A DNA stretch of 64,000 nt, taken from contig JASJAW010000036.1 in NCBI GenBank assembly GCA_030066795.1, positions 1 through 64,000 on the forward strand. The letters run 5' to 3'. The DNA is from Dinoroseobacter sp. (GTDB lineage Bacteria > Pseudomonadota > Alphaproteobacteria > Rhodobacterales > Rhodobacteraceae). The first letter of the stretch is position 1. Each line of letters begins with the position of its first letter. Shown here piece by piece: positions 55,513 through 64,000 of this stretch. The translations under genes were made by a program, and so were the position numbers. The notes under the pieces were generated by a model. The model saw only the letters and a list, made by a program, of their open reading frames with translations. It searched no databases and had not been told where the DNA came from.

Positions 55513-56463
55513 TCAGACCTGATTTGGAAGGCCACGTCCTTCCGCGAAGGCGATCAGGTTATCGACGGCCATCATCCCCATTGCTGTGCGCACCTCCAAC
55601 GCAGCAGTGCCGAGATGCGGCAGGAGCGTGACGTTTTCCATTTCCTTGAGGGCGTCCGGAACGTGCGGTTCGAACTCATAGACGTCAAGGCCCGCGCCAG
55701 CCAGCTGGCCCTGCTGAAGCCCTGCGATCAGGGATGCCTCGTCCACCACGTCGCCGCGCGCGATGTTCACGAATATCGCATGCGGCTGCATCGCCGCGAA
55801 CACCGAAGTGCCGATCAGGTGATGGGTCTCTGCGCCGCCGGGGACTGCAACAACAAGAACATCCGCCGCCGCCGCGACCTCTTCCATTCGGTCGAGTTGT
55901 CGCGCAGGCATCTCCAGCGCCTTGGTGGAGCGGTTCTGGAACACGACATCCATCCCGAACCCGTAATGACAGCGATGCGCGATCGCTTGCCCGATCCGGC
56001 CCATACCGATCACGCCGAGCGTTTTGCCCGAAACATGCAAGCCGAGCATTTGTGTTGGATGCCAGCCTTTCCAAGTTCCGGCCCGGACCATCCGCTCACC
56101 CTCACCCGCCCGGCGGGCGGTCATCAGGATTAGCGTCATGGCCGTGTCGGCTGTGGCGTCGGTCACCGCGCCGGGTGTGTTCGTCACAGCGACCCCGGCT
56201 GCGCGAGCTGCAGCCACATCGATATGGTTGTAGCCCACTCCAAAATTCGCCAACAGCTTTGCACGCGGCGTCGGGACATCACCGAAAACCTGCGCCGAAA
56301 ACAAATCTCCCAGCGTTGGCAAAACCACATCGTAGTCCGTCAACGCAGCGCGAAGTTCTTCGTCGCTGAGTGGTGTCGTTTCCGGACGCGCTGTCACGTC
56401 GAACTTTGCGACGGCAACATCCATCACGGGGGCGGGCAAAGGGCGGGTGATCAAAAGTTTCAT
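55513..56463 (-). CDS. D-isomer-specific 2-hydroxyacid dehydrogenase
   Basis: A 316-aa NAD(P)-dependent dehydrogenase. NAD motif GMGRIGQAIAHR (about residue 155); catalytic Arg in NIARGDVVDE, Glu in YEFEPHVPD and His in LPHLGTAA. Probable glyoxylate/hydroxypyruvate reductase; substrate unproven. ATG at 56463 overlaps the stop of the tRNA-binding protein gene by one base. It is the last gene of a four-gene run. Confidence 0.9.
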   Translation of the reverse strand: MKLLITRPLPAPVMDVAVAKFDVTARPETTPLSDEELRAALTDYDVVLPTLGDLFSAQVFGDVPTPRAKLLANFGVGYNHIDVAAARAAGVAVTNTPGAVTDATADTAMTLILMTARRAGEGERMVRAGTWKGWHPTQMLGLHVSGKTLGVIGMGRIGQAIAHRCHYGFGMDVVFQNRSTKALEMPARQLDRMEEVAAAADVLVVAVPGGAETHHLIGTSVFAAMQPHAIFVNIARGDVVDEASLIAGLQQGQLAGAGLDVYEFEPHVPDALKEMENVTLLPHLGTAALEVRTAMGMMAVDNLIAFAEGRGLPNQV

Positions 56464-56804
56464 CAATAAAGCCTTCCCCCCAGCGGGACATCGAGATCGG
56501 GTTTCAACAGGACAACCTCGCCGTCTGCATCAGGAACCCCCAGAACAAGCACCTCGGACATGAACTTGCCGATCTGGCGGGGCGGAAAGTTCACCACCGC
56601 CAACACGCGTCGGCCAATCAGGCCTTCAGGCGTATAGTGCTGGGTGATCTGTGCGGATGATTTCTTCTCCCCAATCTCCGAGCCGAAATCGACACGCAGC
56701 TTGATCGCGGGTTTTCTGGCCTCTGGGTAGGGTTCGGCGTGGATAATTTGCCCAACGCGCACATCGACTTTCAGGAAGTCGTCAAAGCTGATGAAATCGT
56801 GCAT
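56463..56804 (-). CDS. tRNA-binding domain protein (CsaA-like)
   Basis: A 113-aa EMAPII/CsaA-type OB-fold protein: FLKVDVRVGQIIHAEPYPEARKPAIKLRVDFG, then GRRVLAVVNFPPRQIGKFMSEVLVLG. The family binds tRNA or acts as a chaperone-like export factor in Bacillus. The start lies 1 base after the proC stop, so it is cotranscribed with proC. Confidence 0.9.
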   Translation of the reverse strand: MHDFISFDDFLKVDVRVGQIIHAEPYPEARKPAIKLRVDFGSEIGEKKSSAQITQHYTPEGLIGRRVLAVVNFPPRQIGKFMSEVLVLGVPDADGEVVLLKPDLDVPLGGRLY

Positions 56805-56805
56805 G

Positions 56806-57618
56806 TCAGCCGGCCAGTTCCCGGCCTCGGTCTGCGGCGGCCTTCACCGCGCGATGCAGTAAGCTGGGGAAACCGCGCTCGTCATCCATCAAAACCTCCA
56901 GGGCTGCTGCAGTTGTGCCTCCGGGCGAGGTCACATTGATGCGCAGCTGTGCAGGGTCCTCGTCAGCCGCTTCGGCCAACGCACCCGCCCCGGCAACAGT
57001 TGCGCGCGCCAAGTGAAGTGCAAGATCGGGCGAGAGACCTTCGGATACGCCTGCGGCCGCAAGTGTTTCGATCAAATGAAACACATAGGCCGGGCCGGAC
57101 CCAGACACGGCTGTGACCGCGTCCATCTGGTGCTCCCCCTCCAGCCGGACGGTCTGACCAATGGCCGCGAGCAGTGCCTCTGCGAGCGCGAGATCGCCCT
57201 CCGACGCAGCAGAGTTGCCCACAATCGCCGTGATGCCTTGTCCAATGGCCGCGGGCGTGTTGGGCATGGCGCGGATGATCGGCGTCGCAGCCCCGAATAC
57301 ATCTTCGAAGAACCGGATCGGGGTTCCGGCTGCAATGGACAGGATCACGGTCTCTCCGCCGCCCAAGGCGGCCACAGGACCGAGCGCATCGCCCATCATT
57401 TGCGGCTTTACGGCAACGAGTGCGATGGCCGGGTTTTCCGGGATCCCCTCGTTAATGCGTACACCTGTGCTGTGAAGCCACTCGGAGGGTTTGGGCTCCA
57501 GAACCCAAACCGAAGCAGGGGGGATGCCTTGGCTCAGCCAGCCGTTCAACATCGCCGAACCCATTTTTCCGCAGCCAAGAAGGAAAAGCCCCCGGCTGCG
57601 GACCGGATCTAATGTCAT
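56806..57618 (-). CDS. proC: Pyrroline-5-carboxylate reductase
   Basis: A 270-aa enzyme for the last step of proline biosynthesis. Rossmann start LFLLGCGKMGSAMLNGWL; IRAMPNTPAAIGQGITAI; AVSGSGPAYVFHLIETLAAAGVSEGL; and the C-terminal signature VTSPGGTTAAALEVL. ATG at 57618. It is between a YbjN gene (29 bases upstream) and csaA (1 base downstream). Confidence 0.95.
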   Translation of the reverse strand: MTLDPVRSRGLFLLGCGKMGSAMLNGWLSQGIPPASVWVLEPKPSEWLHSTGVRINEGIPENPAIALVAVKPQMMGDALGPVAALGGGETVILSIAAGTPIRFFEDVFGAATPIIRAMPNTPAAIGQGITAIVGNSAASEGDLALAEALLAAIGQTVRLEGEHQMDAVTAVSGSGPAYVFHLIETLAAAGVSEGLSPDLALHLARATVAGAGALAEAADEDPAQLRINVTSPGGTTAAALEVLMDDERGFPSLLHRAVKAAADRGRELAG

Positions 57619-57647
57619 GGATCGCCCCCCGTTTTACCGGGCGGAGA

Positions 57648-58148
57648 TTAGGCGCGCCCGTAGGCCTCTGCAATGGCGACTTGCAGCGCCTCTTTCGCAG
57701 GACGCTCGCCCCAGACTGCAAGCTGGAAGGCGGGATAAAACCGCTCGCAGTTCATCACCGCGTTGCGCATCATGCGGTTGATCTGGTCTGGGCCTGCTGA
57801 TGCACCACCCGCGAGCACCAGCCCGTAACGGTAGACCATTAGTTTCTGCTCGGCCCAATGGCTGAATGCGCCCGTCCAGCACATATCATTGGCTGAGTTA
57901 AGAACTTCATGCAGCGCCGAAAAGCGACCTTCTGGCGGGTCCATTTCGAACGTGACGACCAAACGTAGTGTTTCGTCATACCCCGACCAAGCGAGCGTGA
58001 CCGAATAGGTCCGCCACTGGCCCTCGACCGCCATGGCGATCTGGTCATCCGCTACGCGGTCAAATTCCCAATCATGGTGCTCTGCCAGTCCTTCGACGAT
58101 ATCGATAGGATGGAGATCTTCTGTCTCAAACTGCTCGACAAGTGACAT
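57648..58148 (-). CDS. YbjN domain protein
   Basis: A 166-aa cytoplasmic protein of the YbjN family (type III chaperone-like fold): the segment FETEDLHPIDIVEGLAEHHDWEFDRVADDQIAMAVEGQWRTY is typical. YbjN affects many phenotypes in E. coli, but no precise activity is known. It precedes proC and is probably the first gene of the ybjN-proC-csaA-hydroxyacid dehydrogenase operon. ATG at 58148. Confidence 0.88.
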   Translation of the reverse strand: MSLVEQFETEDLHPIDIVEGLAEHHDWEFDRVADDQIAMAVEGQWRTYSVTLAWSGYDETLRLVVTFEMDPPEGRFSALHEVLNSANDMCWTGAFSHWAEQKLMVYRYGLVLAGGASAGPDQINRMMRNAVMNCERFYPAFQLAVWGERPAKEALQVAIAEAYGRA

Positions 58149-58321
58149 GCCCGGCCCCGTTTTTTACATTGGCCTGATGTGAGCTTTCACCCACAATAGG
58201 CTGGGTGTCGTTACAAGACCCGCGACTGCTCCTCACGCGTCTCACTAGATATGGTGTGGGGGATTGCAGGCGCTGTAAAGCCTAAAGTTCACCGAAAATG
58301 ACAAATGCCTGCTTTATCCAC

Positions 58322-58356
58322 AAAAAAACTCCGCTACGCGCGCCTGCGCAGCGGAG
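58322..58356 (-). terminator. Intrinsic terminator of ubiK
   Basis: CTCCGCT (58329-58335) and AGCGGAG (58350-58356) form the stem; the minus-strand transcript continues into seven U (58328-58322). Confidence 0.88.
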
Positions 58357-58384
58357 TTTCTGGATACCAGGAAAACCTGGAGCG

Positions 58385-58630
58385 CTATTTGGCGACTTTT
58401 TCGAGCGCTTCGATCCGCGCTTTCAACGCTTCGTTCTCCTCGCGTGCTTTCTGAGCCATCGCGCGCACTGCATCGAATTCATCGCGCGTGACGAAATCGC
58501 GGTCGGCGAGCCAACGATCCATCATGGATTTCATGGCGGTTTCGGCCTCTTCCCGTGCGCCTTGAGCCACGCCCATTGCGTTGGTCATCAGCTGGCCGAC
58601 ATCGTCGAGTAATTTGTTGCGCGTCTGCAT
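58385..58630 (-). CDS. ubiK: UbiK/BMFP-family accessory protein
   Basis: An 81-aa helical, coiled-coil protein (residues ~40-80: EFDAVRAMAQKAREENEALKARIEALEKVAK) with an N-terminal amphipathic helix (LLDDVGQLMTNAMG). Family members trimerise, bind membranes and assist ubiquinone biosynthesis with UbiJ. It is divergent from lgt and has its own terminator. ATG at 58630; upstream GGAG. Confidence 0.88.
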   Translation of the reverse strand: MQTRNKLLDDVGQLMTNAMGVAQGAREEAETAMKSMMDRWLADRDFVTRDEFDAVRAMAQKAREENEALKARIEALEKVAK

Positions 58631-58740
58631 GAGGCGGCTCCTTTTTCGGTTTCGTCATATATGGCTCTGGTGCCCCGAAAGCTCAAGGTTGACTTCCCGC
58701 GACGAAGCGTCGAGGCATCGGGCAAACCGGAGACCCGCGC

Positions 58741-59628
58741 ATGCCATTTGCCATTCCCTTCCCAACGCTTTCGCCCGAGCTTTTCAGCATCGAGATCGGC
58801 GGCTTCACCTTGGCGCTGAGATGGTACGCACTGGCCTATATCGTGGGGCTGATCGTCGGCTGGCGGATCGTTGTGGGGCTGGTCTCGCGCCCTGCGCTCT
58901 GGGGGCCGGGCGGCCCGCCAATGACCACAACACAGGTCGAGGCCCTCCTGACATGGGTGATTGTGGCAATCATCCTCGGCGGACGGCTTGGCTACGTTCT
59001 GTTTTATCAGCCGGGCTACTACCTGCAGAACCCCGGCGAGATACTCATCCTGTGGCGCGGCGGCATGTCGTTTCATGGCGGTTTTGCGGGCGTTGTGATC
59101 GCGGTCGCCCTGTTTTGCAGGTCTGAGAAGATACCGATCCTGAGCGCAGCAGATGCGTTGGCGGTGGCTACGCCGCTTGGGCTGTTCTTGGGCCGCGTCG
59201 CGAATTTCATTAATGCCGAGCTTTGGGGGCGCCCCACCGATCTGCCTTGGGGCGTAATTTTTCCGGGGTTTGCAGCGCAGGATTGCGGCCTCCCAATCGG
59301 CGAAATCTGTGCGCGCCACCCAAGCCAGCTCTATGAGGCCGGGTTAGAGGGAATGGTACTTGGCATCGCTTTGGTCTGGCTGGTTGCCCGCGGCGCTTTG
59401 AAAAAGCGCGGAATGGTCTTTGGCGTATTTCTGGCCGGCTATGGTGCCGCGCGGTTCCTCGTGGAGTTGGTTCGCCAGCCGGACGCCCAGTTTGTTACTG
59501 AAACGAACCCGATCGGGTATGCATTGCAGTTCTGGGCAAACGGGCCGGGCCTGACGATGGGACAGATCCTGAGCTTGCCAATGATCGTATTGGGCCTGTG
59601 GCTGGTCCTGCGCGCGCGGTCGGAATGA
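58741..59628 (+). CDS. lgt: Prolipoprotein diacylglyceryl transferase
   Basis: A 295-aa inner-membrane enzyme that adds diacylglycerol to the lipobox Cys; needed for the lipoproteins in this window. Motifs: [43 protein letters not shown] and the signature [20 protein letters not shown]. About seven membrane segments. ATG at 58741. First gene of lgt-midA-pgeF; stop overlaps the next start (ATGA). Confidence 0.95.
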   Translation: MPFAIPFPTLSPELFSIEIGGFTLALRWYALAYIVGLIVGWRIVVGLVSRPALWGPGGPPMTTTQVEALLTWVIVAIILGGRLGYVLFYQPGYYLQNPGEILILWRGGMSFHGGFAGVVIAVALFCRSEKIPILSAADALAVATPLGLFLGRVANFINAELWGRPTDLPWGVIFPGFAAQDCGLPIGEICARHPSQLYEAGLEGMVLGIALVWLVARGALKKRGMVFGVFLAGYGAARFLVELVRQPDAQFVTETNPIGYALQFWANGPGLTMGQILSLPMIVLGLWLVLRARSE

Positions 59629-60686
59629 CGCCACTGGCAGAAATACTCGCGGCCCGGATCGCCGCGACCGGCCCGATCACGGTTGCAGATTACATGGCGG
59701 AATGCCTGCTGCATCCAGTGCATGGCTACTATACGACGCAACCTCCCTTCGGCAAAGACGGCGACTTCACCACCGCACCGGAGATTAGCCAGATGTTTGG
59801 CGAACTGGTGGGGCTGGCACTTGGACAGACCTGGCTTGACCAGGGCGCACCGGCGACCGCGGTGCTGGCAGAGGTCGGACCCGGGCGCGGGACCCTTATG
59901 CAGGATATCCTGCGGGTCTTGGCCAAACTGCCCGGGGCATCGGCGTTGCGCCCGCATCTGGTTGAGGCATCGCCACGCTTGCGAGACGAGCAGGCGCGGC
60001 GCGTGCCGGATGCACTTTGGGTGGACAGCGTGGCAGAACTTCCAAATGGCCCGCTGTTTCTGGTCGCTAACGAATTCTTCGATGCGCTCCCGGTTCGGCA
60101 GTTCGTCCGTGCTCCAAACGGGTGGTCCGAGCGGATGGTCGGGCTGACCGAGGGCTCGCTTGCTTTCGGCCTATCCCAGGCAGCTCCGATAACAGCGCTG
60201 GAGCACCGGTTGGACAACACCAAAATGGGCGACATTGTCGAAACATGCGCGCCTGCGCAGCGCATCGTGCAGGAGATGGCCGCGCGCGTGACCCGTTACG
60301 GCGGAGCGGCGCTGTTGATTGACTATGGCGGCTGGCACAGCCTCGGTGACACGCTTCAGGCGGTTAAGACGCACGCACCGGACAACCCGCTTGCCCATCC
60401 CGGCGAGGCCGATCTGACCGCACATGTGGATTTCGAACCCCTCGCTGGCGTGGTGGCTGAGGCTGGGGCGGTTGCAGCGCCCCTGACCACCCAGGGCGTT
60501 TTTCTGGAACGCCTCGGCATCACAGCACGCGCACAGGCTCTCGCGCGCGCCATGCCGCCGGCTCAGCTTGAAAACCATATCGCAGCACATCGGCGGTTGA
60601 CCCACCCAGAGGAAATGGGAAACCTGTTCAAGGTGCTCGGCATTACCCCGCAGGGCACCGCGCCGATCGCCGGAACTGTGCCGTGA
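59625..60686 (+). CDS. MidA/NDUFAF7-family SAM-dependent methyltransferase
   Basis: A 353-aa protein related to mitochondrial NDUFAF7, an arginine methyltransferase for complex I assembly. Motifs: [40 protein letters not shown]-binding [10 protein letters not shown], and [13 protein letters not shown]. The bacterial role is presumed similar (complex I) but unproven. The ATG at 59625 overlaps lgt by 4 bases. Confidence 0.9.
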   Translation: MTPLAEILAARIAATGPITVADYMAECLLHPVHGYYTTQPPFGKDGDFTTAPEISQMFGELVGLALGQTWLDQGAPATAVLAEVGPGRGTLMQDILRVLAKLPGASALRPHLVEASPRLRDEQARRVPDALWVDSVAELPNGPLFLVANEFFDALPVRQFVRAPNGWSERMVGLTEGSLAFGLSQAAPITALEHRLDNTKMGDIVETCAPAQRIVQEMAARVTRYGGAALLIDYGGWHSLGDTLQAVKTHAPDNPLAHPGEADLTAHVDFEPLAGVVAEAGAVAAPLTTQGVFLERLGITARAQALARAMPPAQLENHIAAHRRLTHPEEMGNLFKVLGITPQGTAPIAGTVP

Positions 60687-60713
60687 ACCCCGCTTGAAAG
60701 AACCTGACCACCT

Positions 60714-61466
60714 ATGACGCTCGAGATCCTGACCTCAGATGCGATGCCTGTGGCACACGGATTTTTTACGCGCAAAGGCGGTGCGTCTTCAGGGGTCTTT
60801 CAGGGATTGAACTGTGGACCGGGCTCGTCCGACCAGCGTCAGGCCGTGTCCATGAACAGAGATCGAGTCGCAAAAGCCATGGGAGTCGACCCCCACGCGC
60901 TTGTCACCGTTCACCAGACCCATTCAGCCGACGTCGTGGAGGTTACGGGCAGCTTCACCACACTTCCTGAGGCCGACGCGATGGTGAGCAGAATGCCGGG
61001 TGTGGCATTGGGGATTCTGACCGCTGATTGCATGCCGGTCCTGTTTTCAGACTCCGAAGCGGGTGTGATCGGTGCGGCCCATGCCGGCTGGAAAGGCGCG
61101 CAAGGCGGCGTATTGGAAGCCACAATTGAGGCCATGGAAGCACTGGGGGCCAATCGCAAACGCATCTCTGCCGTGATCGGGCCAGCCATTTCCCAGCGCG
61201 CCTACGAAGTCGGCCCCGAGTTTTTCGAGCGCTTTGTAGACGATGACCCGGAAAACGCGCGCTTCTTCGCAGGTGGCGTCGAAGACCGGATGCAGTTCGA
61301 TTTAATTGGCTATGGTATGCACCGGCTGCGTGAGGCGGGCGTTGGGCAGGCGGAATGGACGGGGTACTGCACCTACACTGACCCAAAACGATTCTTTTCT
61401 TACCGTCGCTCCGTACATGAAAAGCACGCCGATTACGGACGTTTAATTTCGACCGTTCGGCTCTAA
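60714..61466 (+). CDS. pgeF: Peptidoglycan editing factor PgeF (YfiH)
   Basis: A 250-aa copper/zinc-dependent enzyme once called multicopper polyphenol oxidase; YfiH/PgeF removes L-Ser wrongly inserted at position 1 of the stem peptide. Motifs: HQTHSADVVEV, LTADCMPVLF, AHAGWKGAQGGV and, near the end, YCTYTDPKRFFSYRR. ATG at 60714. Third gene of the lgt operon. Confidence 0.93.
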   Translation: MTLEILTSDAMPVAHGFFTRKGGASSGVFQGLNCGPGSSDQRQAVSMNRDRVAKAMGVDPHALVTVHQTHSADVVEVTGSFTTLPEADAMVSRMPGVALGILTADCMPVLFSDSEAGVIGAAHAGWKGAQGGVLEATIEAMEALGANRKRISAVIGPAISQRAYEVGPEFFERFVDDDPENARFFAGGVEDRMQFDLIGYGMHRLREAGVGQAEWTGYCTYTDPKRFFSYRRSVHEKHADYGRLISTVRL

Positions 61467-61727
61467 GCGCCCACAGTTTTGCCACAGTTTTGCCGTGTTC
61501 CTCCGCGGCAGGCCGCCGAAAGTGTTGATTTTAAGTGAAAATAGGCGGATTTCAGCCGTCCTTAGCACAATGGCTACCCGCAATCGCGAAGTACCGTCTT
61601 CGTCTTGCCGTCAAATGGCTGCCTCTTTCCTACGGGAAAGTCACCAATGTGACGAGACTGCGGCGAACGAGCAGCCAAACCATAATCCGCGCCGTCACTC
61701 TTAATGGGGACCACAAGGAACGCCAAA
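61467..61727. other. Intergenic region after pgeF
   Basis: No convincing gene. It begins with a perfect tandem 11-bp repeat, CCACAGTTTTG twice (61471-61481 and 61482-61492). The promoter of the small gene at 61728 probably lies here. Confidence 0.6.
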
Positions 61728-61880
61728 ATGACTGAAACACCAAGATGGCTGCAATCGGTACTGGATGCCGCGGAAGAAAAAACACCACAACTCACCTATG
61801 AGCGAGACAACCGTCCGGCGCTCGACATACGCCGCGTTCCCCAGGACGCCTGCGCTCCGATCGCCTGCGCGAATGCCTAG
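61728..61880 (+). CDS. 50-aa small protein
   Basis: ATG at 61728 with AAGGA about 8 bases upstream, 50 codons and a TAG at 61878-61880. The product begins MTETPRWLQSVLDAAEEKTPQ and has RRVPQDACAPIACANA at its C terminus with two Cys. Hydrophilic, slightly acidic start, no signal peptide. Codon use fits this genome. Function unknown. Confidence 0.6.
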   Translation: MTETPRWLQSVLDAAEEKTPQLTYERDNRPALDIRRVPQDACAPIACANA

Positions 61881-62111
61881 ACAAGGGCGGTTTGCCGAAT
61901 CAAACCATTGTCTGCGAGGCAGAGTTCGCCTGCGCGCGGCACAATCCAAGGATGTGCTCGGGCGCAGTTCCGGAAACAAACCCTCGCCGCAAATTTGTTT
62001 GTCTGCGAACGCCGGGGCAATAGAGCGATTTTTTTGACAATTTGAACCAAAACCCGCAGGTTGGTTGGGCTGACACGGTGGGGGCCGTACAGCACCTGTG
62101 AGGTAACGAGT

Positions 62112-62861
62112 ATGACCTTTCACGAACGTCCGGCTTTGCCGGCGCTCGGTCCCCACAGCACGGCCTTGTCCGTGCCGACCGCGACCCAGCCTGCCCCGCG
62201 CCCCGATACCCGTTCTCTACCCGTTCTGGCCAAGTTCCAGAGCCGGTGTGCAGAATTCGGAACGCGTGGCTATGTTGCCCGCAACACCGAAATCGCACAG
62301 CAATTACTGCCTGCTTTCGGTGTATTCGCTCAAGGCTCGCAACTTCGGACCAATGGCGCTTCAATCGCCATAGAAGATGCCGACCTGGGCGACACTATCC
62401 TTGATCACCTTGGACGCGAAGTAACCATTACATGGATCGGCGAGGTGACCCTTGCTCCCGGTCTGGATGGTATCCCCTATATGCGTCGCGTCCAGGCAGA
62501 GCGGTTTGGCCTCGCGCGGCCGCTGAGCGATGTGATCCTCGGAGCGGGTGCTGAGATTCTGGTCGACCCCTACGGAGATCATACGATGGCGTTGTCTAAG
62601 CTCGACGGCGACGAGATGATCTTGCCGGTTCGCCCACCCGCAGCGGTGCGCATGTTCCATATTGCCGTCGACGGACCACAACCGGCTTTCGTCGGTGTCG
62701 ATGGCATGGGCATTCGCACTCTGGACACCAAGACTTTCATGTCAGGACGTGAAACGCTTTTTGTCCGGAACTTCTCCAAGCTGATGCCGGGTGGCGCAAC
62801 AACCGCAACAGCCGAACCTTTCGTGACCGCATCCCCTTTCAGGCGCGCGAGGCTCGGTTAA
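62112..62861 (+). CDS. Hint-like domain protein, catalytic Cys absent
   Basis: A 249-aa protein resembling Roseobacter Hint-domain (Hedgehog/intein) proteins: after about 70 residues comes AFGVFAQGSQLRTNGASIAIEDADLGDTIL, where active relatives have a Cys at the first position of the C-F-T-x-G-T motif; here it is Val. DGIPYMRRVQAERFGLARPLSDVILGAGAEILVD resembles the later block. Self-splicing chemistry is therefore unlikely. GAGG precedes the ATG at 62112. A strong terminator follows. Confidence 0.7.
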   Translation: MTFHERPALPALGPHSTALSVPTATQPAPRPDTRSLPVLAKFQSRCAEFGTRGYVARNTEIAQQLLPAFGVFAQGSQLRTNGASIAIEDADLGDTILDHLGREVTITWIGEVTLAPGLDGIPYMRRVQAERFGLARPLSDVILGAGAEILVDPYGDHTMALSKLDGDEMILPVRPPAAVRMFHIAVDGPQPAFVGVDGMGIRTLDTKTFMSGRETLFVRNFSKLMPGGATTATAEPFVTASPFRRARLG

Positions 62862-62866
62862 CAAAG

Positions 62867-62896
62867 AGGCCCGCGTTTCGACGCGGGCCTTTTTTC
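62867..62896 (+). terminator. Intrinsic terminator of Hint-like gene
   Basis: AGGCCCGCGT (62867-62876) and ACGCGGGCCT (62881-62890) form a perfect 10-bp stem with a TTCG tetraloop, followed by a T-tract. Confidence 0.92.
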
Positions 62897-62911
62897 TTCC
62901 GGTCGTCAACC

Positions 62912-63412
62912 TCAGGCTGTCTGGCGCAGTCGCTCTTCCATCACATCGAACGGCACACCGGGCTCATCTTTCGCGCCCCGAATGACCAGTGACGTTTTCA
63001 CACTGGCGACATTCTCCGCCGCAGTCAGTTCACCAGTCAGAAAGTTTTGAAAGGTTGGCAGATCGGGAGCCACGCACTTCAGAATGAAGTCGATTTCTCC
63101 GTTCAGCATGTGGCACTCGCGCACCAGCGGCCAGTCGCGGCAACGCGCCTCGAAAGCGCTGAGGTCCACCTCTGCCTGACTGCTCAGGCCAACCATTGCA
63201 AAAACCTGCACTTCAAATCCTAGCGCGCGGGTGTCCACATCCGCATGATAGCCCTTTATGAAACCAGCTTCCTCAAGCGCACGAACGCGTCGCAAGCAGG
63301 GCGGTGCGGAAATGCCGACACGTTTGGCCAGTTCCACATTGGTCATGCGCCCGTCGCCCTGAAGCTCAGCCAGGATTTTCCGGTCGATCGGATCAAGCTT
63401 GGATGCGTGCAT
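62912..63412 (-). CDS. Lrp/AsnC family regulator
   Basis: A 166-aa regulator: LDPIDRKILAELQGDGRMTNVELAKRVGISAPPCLRRVRALEEAGFIKGY is the winged helix, and the later LNGEIDFILKCVAPDLPTFQNFL the ligand-binding domain. It is divergent from trxB across about 177 bases. Start ATG at 63412. Targets unknown; autoregulation is usual. Confidence 0.9.
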   Translation of the reverse strand: MHASKLDPIDRKILAELQGDGRMTNVELAKRVGISAPPCLRRVRALEEAGFIKGYHADVDTRALGFEVQVFAMVGLSSQAEVDLSAFEARCRDWPLVRECHMLNGEIDFILKCVAPDLPTFQNFLTGELTAAENVASVKTSLVIRGAKDEPGVPFDVMEERLRQTA

Positions 63413-63490
63413 GGGGCTCCCTCATTCCCTCTTGGATTTTCTTACGCCAAGAGGTAGCCCTGCGCAATATTATTTCGCGAATTACCATGA

Positions 63491-64000
<510 letters not shown>

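Overview
The window is a gene-dense, GC-rich alphaproteobacterial chromosome segment, most likely from the Roseobacter group of the Rhodobacteraceae. This rests on gcrA, rpoH with its RpoH box, a VPLPA-CTERM protein, DUF6455, DUF6476, DUF1467 and DUF4389 family proteins, a CpaF-type Tad pilus locus and a bchE-bchJ pair. The bch genes suggest an (aerobic) anoxygenic phototroph. No rRNA, tRNA, CRISPR array, transposase, integrase or prophage was recognised. Most of the content is core housekeeping. trxB is cut by the right edge.

Layout. 1-731 has no convincing gene but carries GC-rich hairpin repeats. 732-9.8 kb: a yeast-type cytosine deaminase, a MipA/OmpV outer-membrane protein, argD-argF, hrpB, a DUF3108 protein, meaB and rpmB with its terminator. 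9.9-13.1 kb: a VPLPA-CTERM exoprotein, a Tat-exported nitroreductase-like protein plus MarR operon behind a duplicated palindrome, and a small exported Cys protein plus PCuAC copper chaperone. 13.1-16.6 kb: an overlapping exonuclease / alpha-beta hydrolase / ATP-dependent DNA ligase operon. 16.7-19.3 kb: a lipoprotein, oligoendopeptidase F and a small membrane protein.

19.3-25.1 kb (minus strand) is a compact Tad/Flp locus read flp, cpaB, cpaE, cpaF, tadB, tadC. It lacks the secretin, CpaD/OmpA, prepilin peptidase and tadD. A strong hairpin separates flp from the machinery genes, and a divergent LuxR-type regulator lies across a 0.5 kb AT-rich region. 26.5-43.9 kb is mixed housekeeping: CDGSH protein, oxidoreductase, Lrp/racemase pair, rpoH, rluD, sirtuin, LMW-PTP, ABC-2 permease, gcrA, rimO, an unknown 318-aa protein, cutA, DUF6455 pair, M48 peptidase, DCC protein, nitroreductase, CysZ-like protein, mce and a response regulator.

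43.9-49.3 kb (minus strand): aspS, then bchJ and bchE overlapping by one base. Upstream of bchE is a compact array of half-sites that fits both the PpsR/CrtJ motif (TGT-N12-ACA) and an FNR/FnrL motif (TTGA-N6-TCAA), so redox and light control of the oxygen-independent cyclase is predicted. No other photosynthesis gene is adjacent. 49.4-64 kb: carB, nuclease, DUF2726-like protein, tdk behind an attenuator-like leader, 2-hydroxyacid dehydrogenase/csaA/proC/ybjN operon, ubiK, lgt-midA-pgeF operon, a 50-aa small gene, a Hint-like protein lacking the catalytic Cys, and an Lrp regulator divergent from trxB.

I did not find a clearly new multi-gene system. The best leads are the dual regulatory array at bchE, the hairpin repeats with compensatory changes at the left end, the duplicated MarR operator, the reduced Tad locus and the tdk leader.
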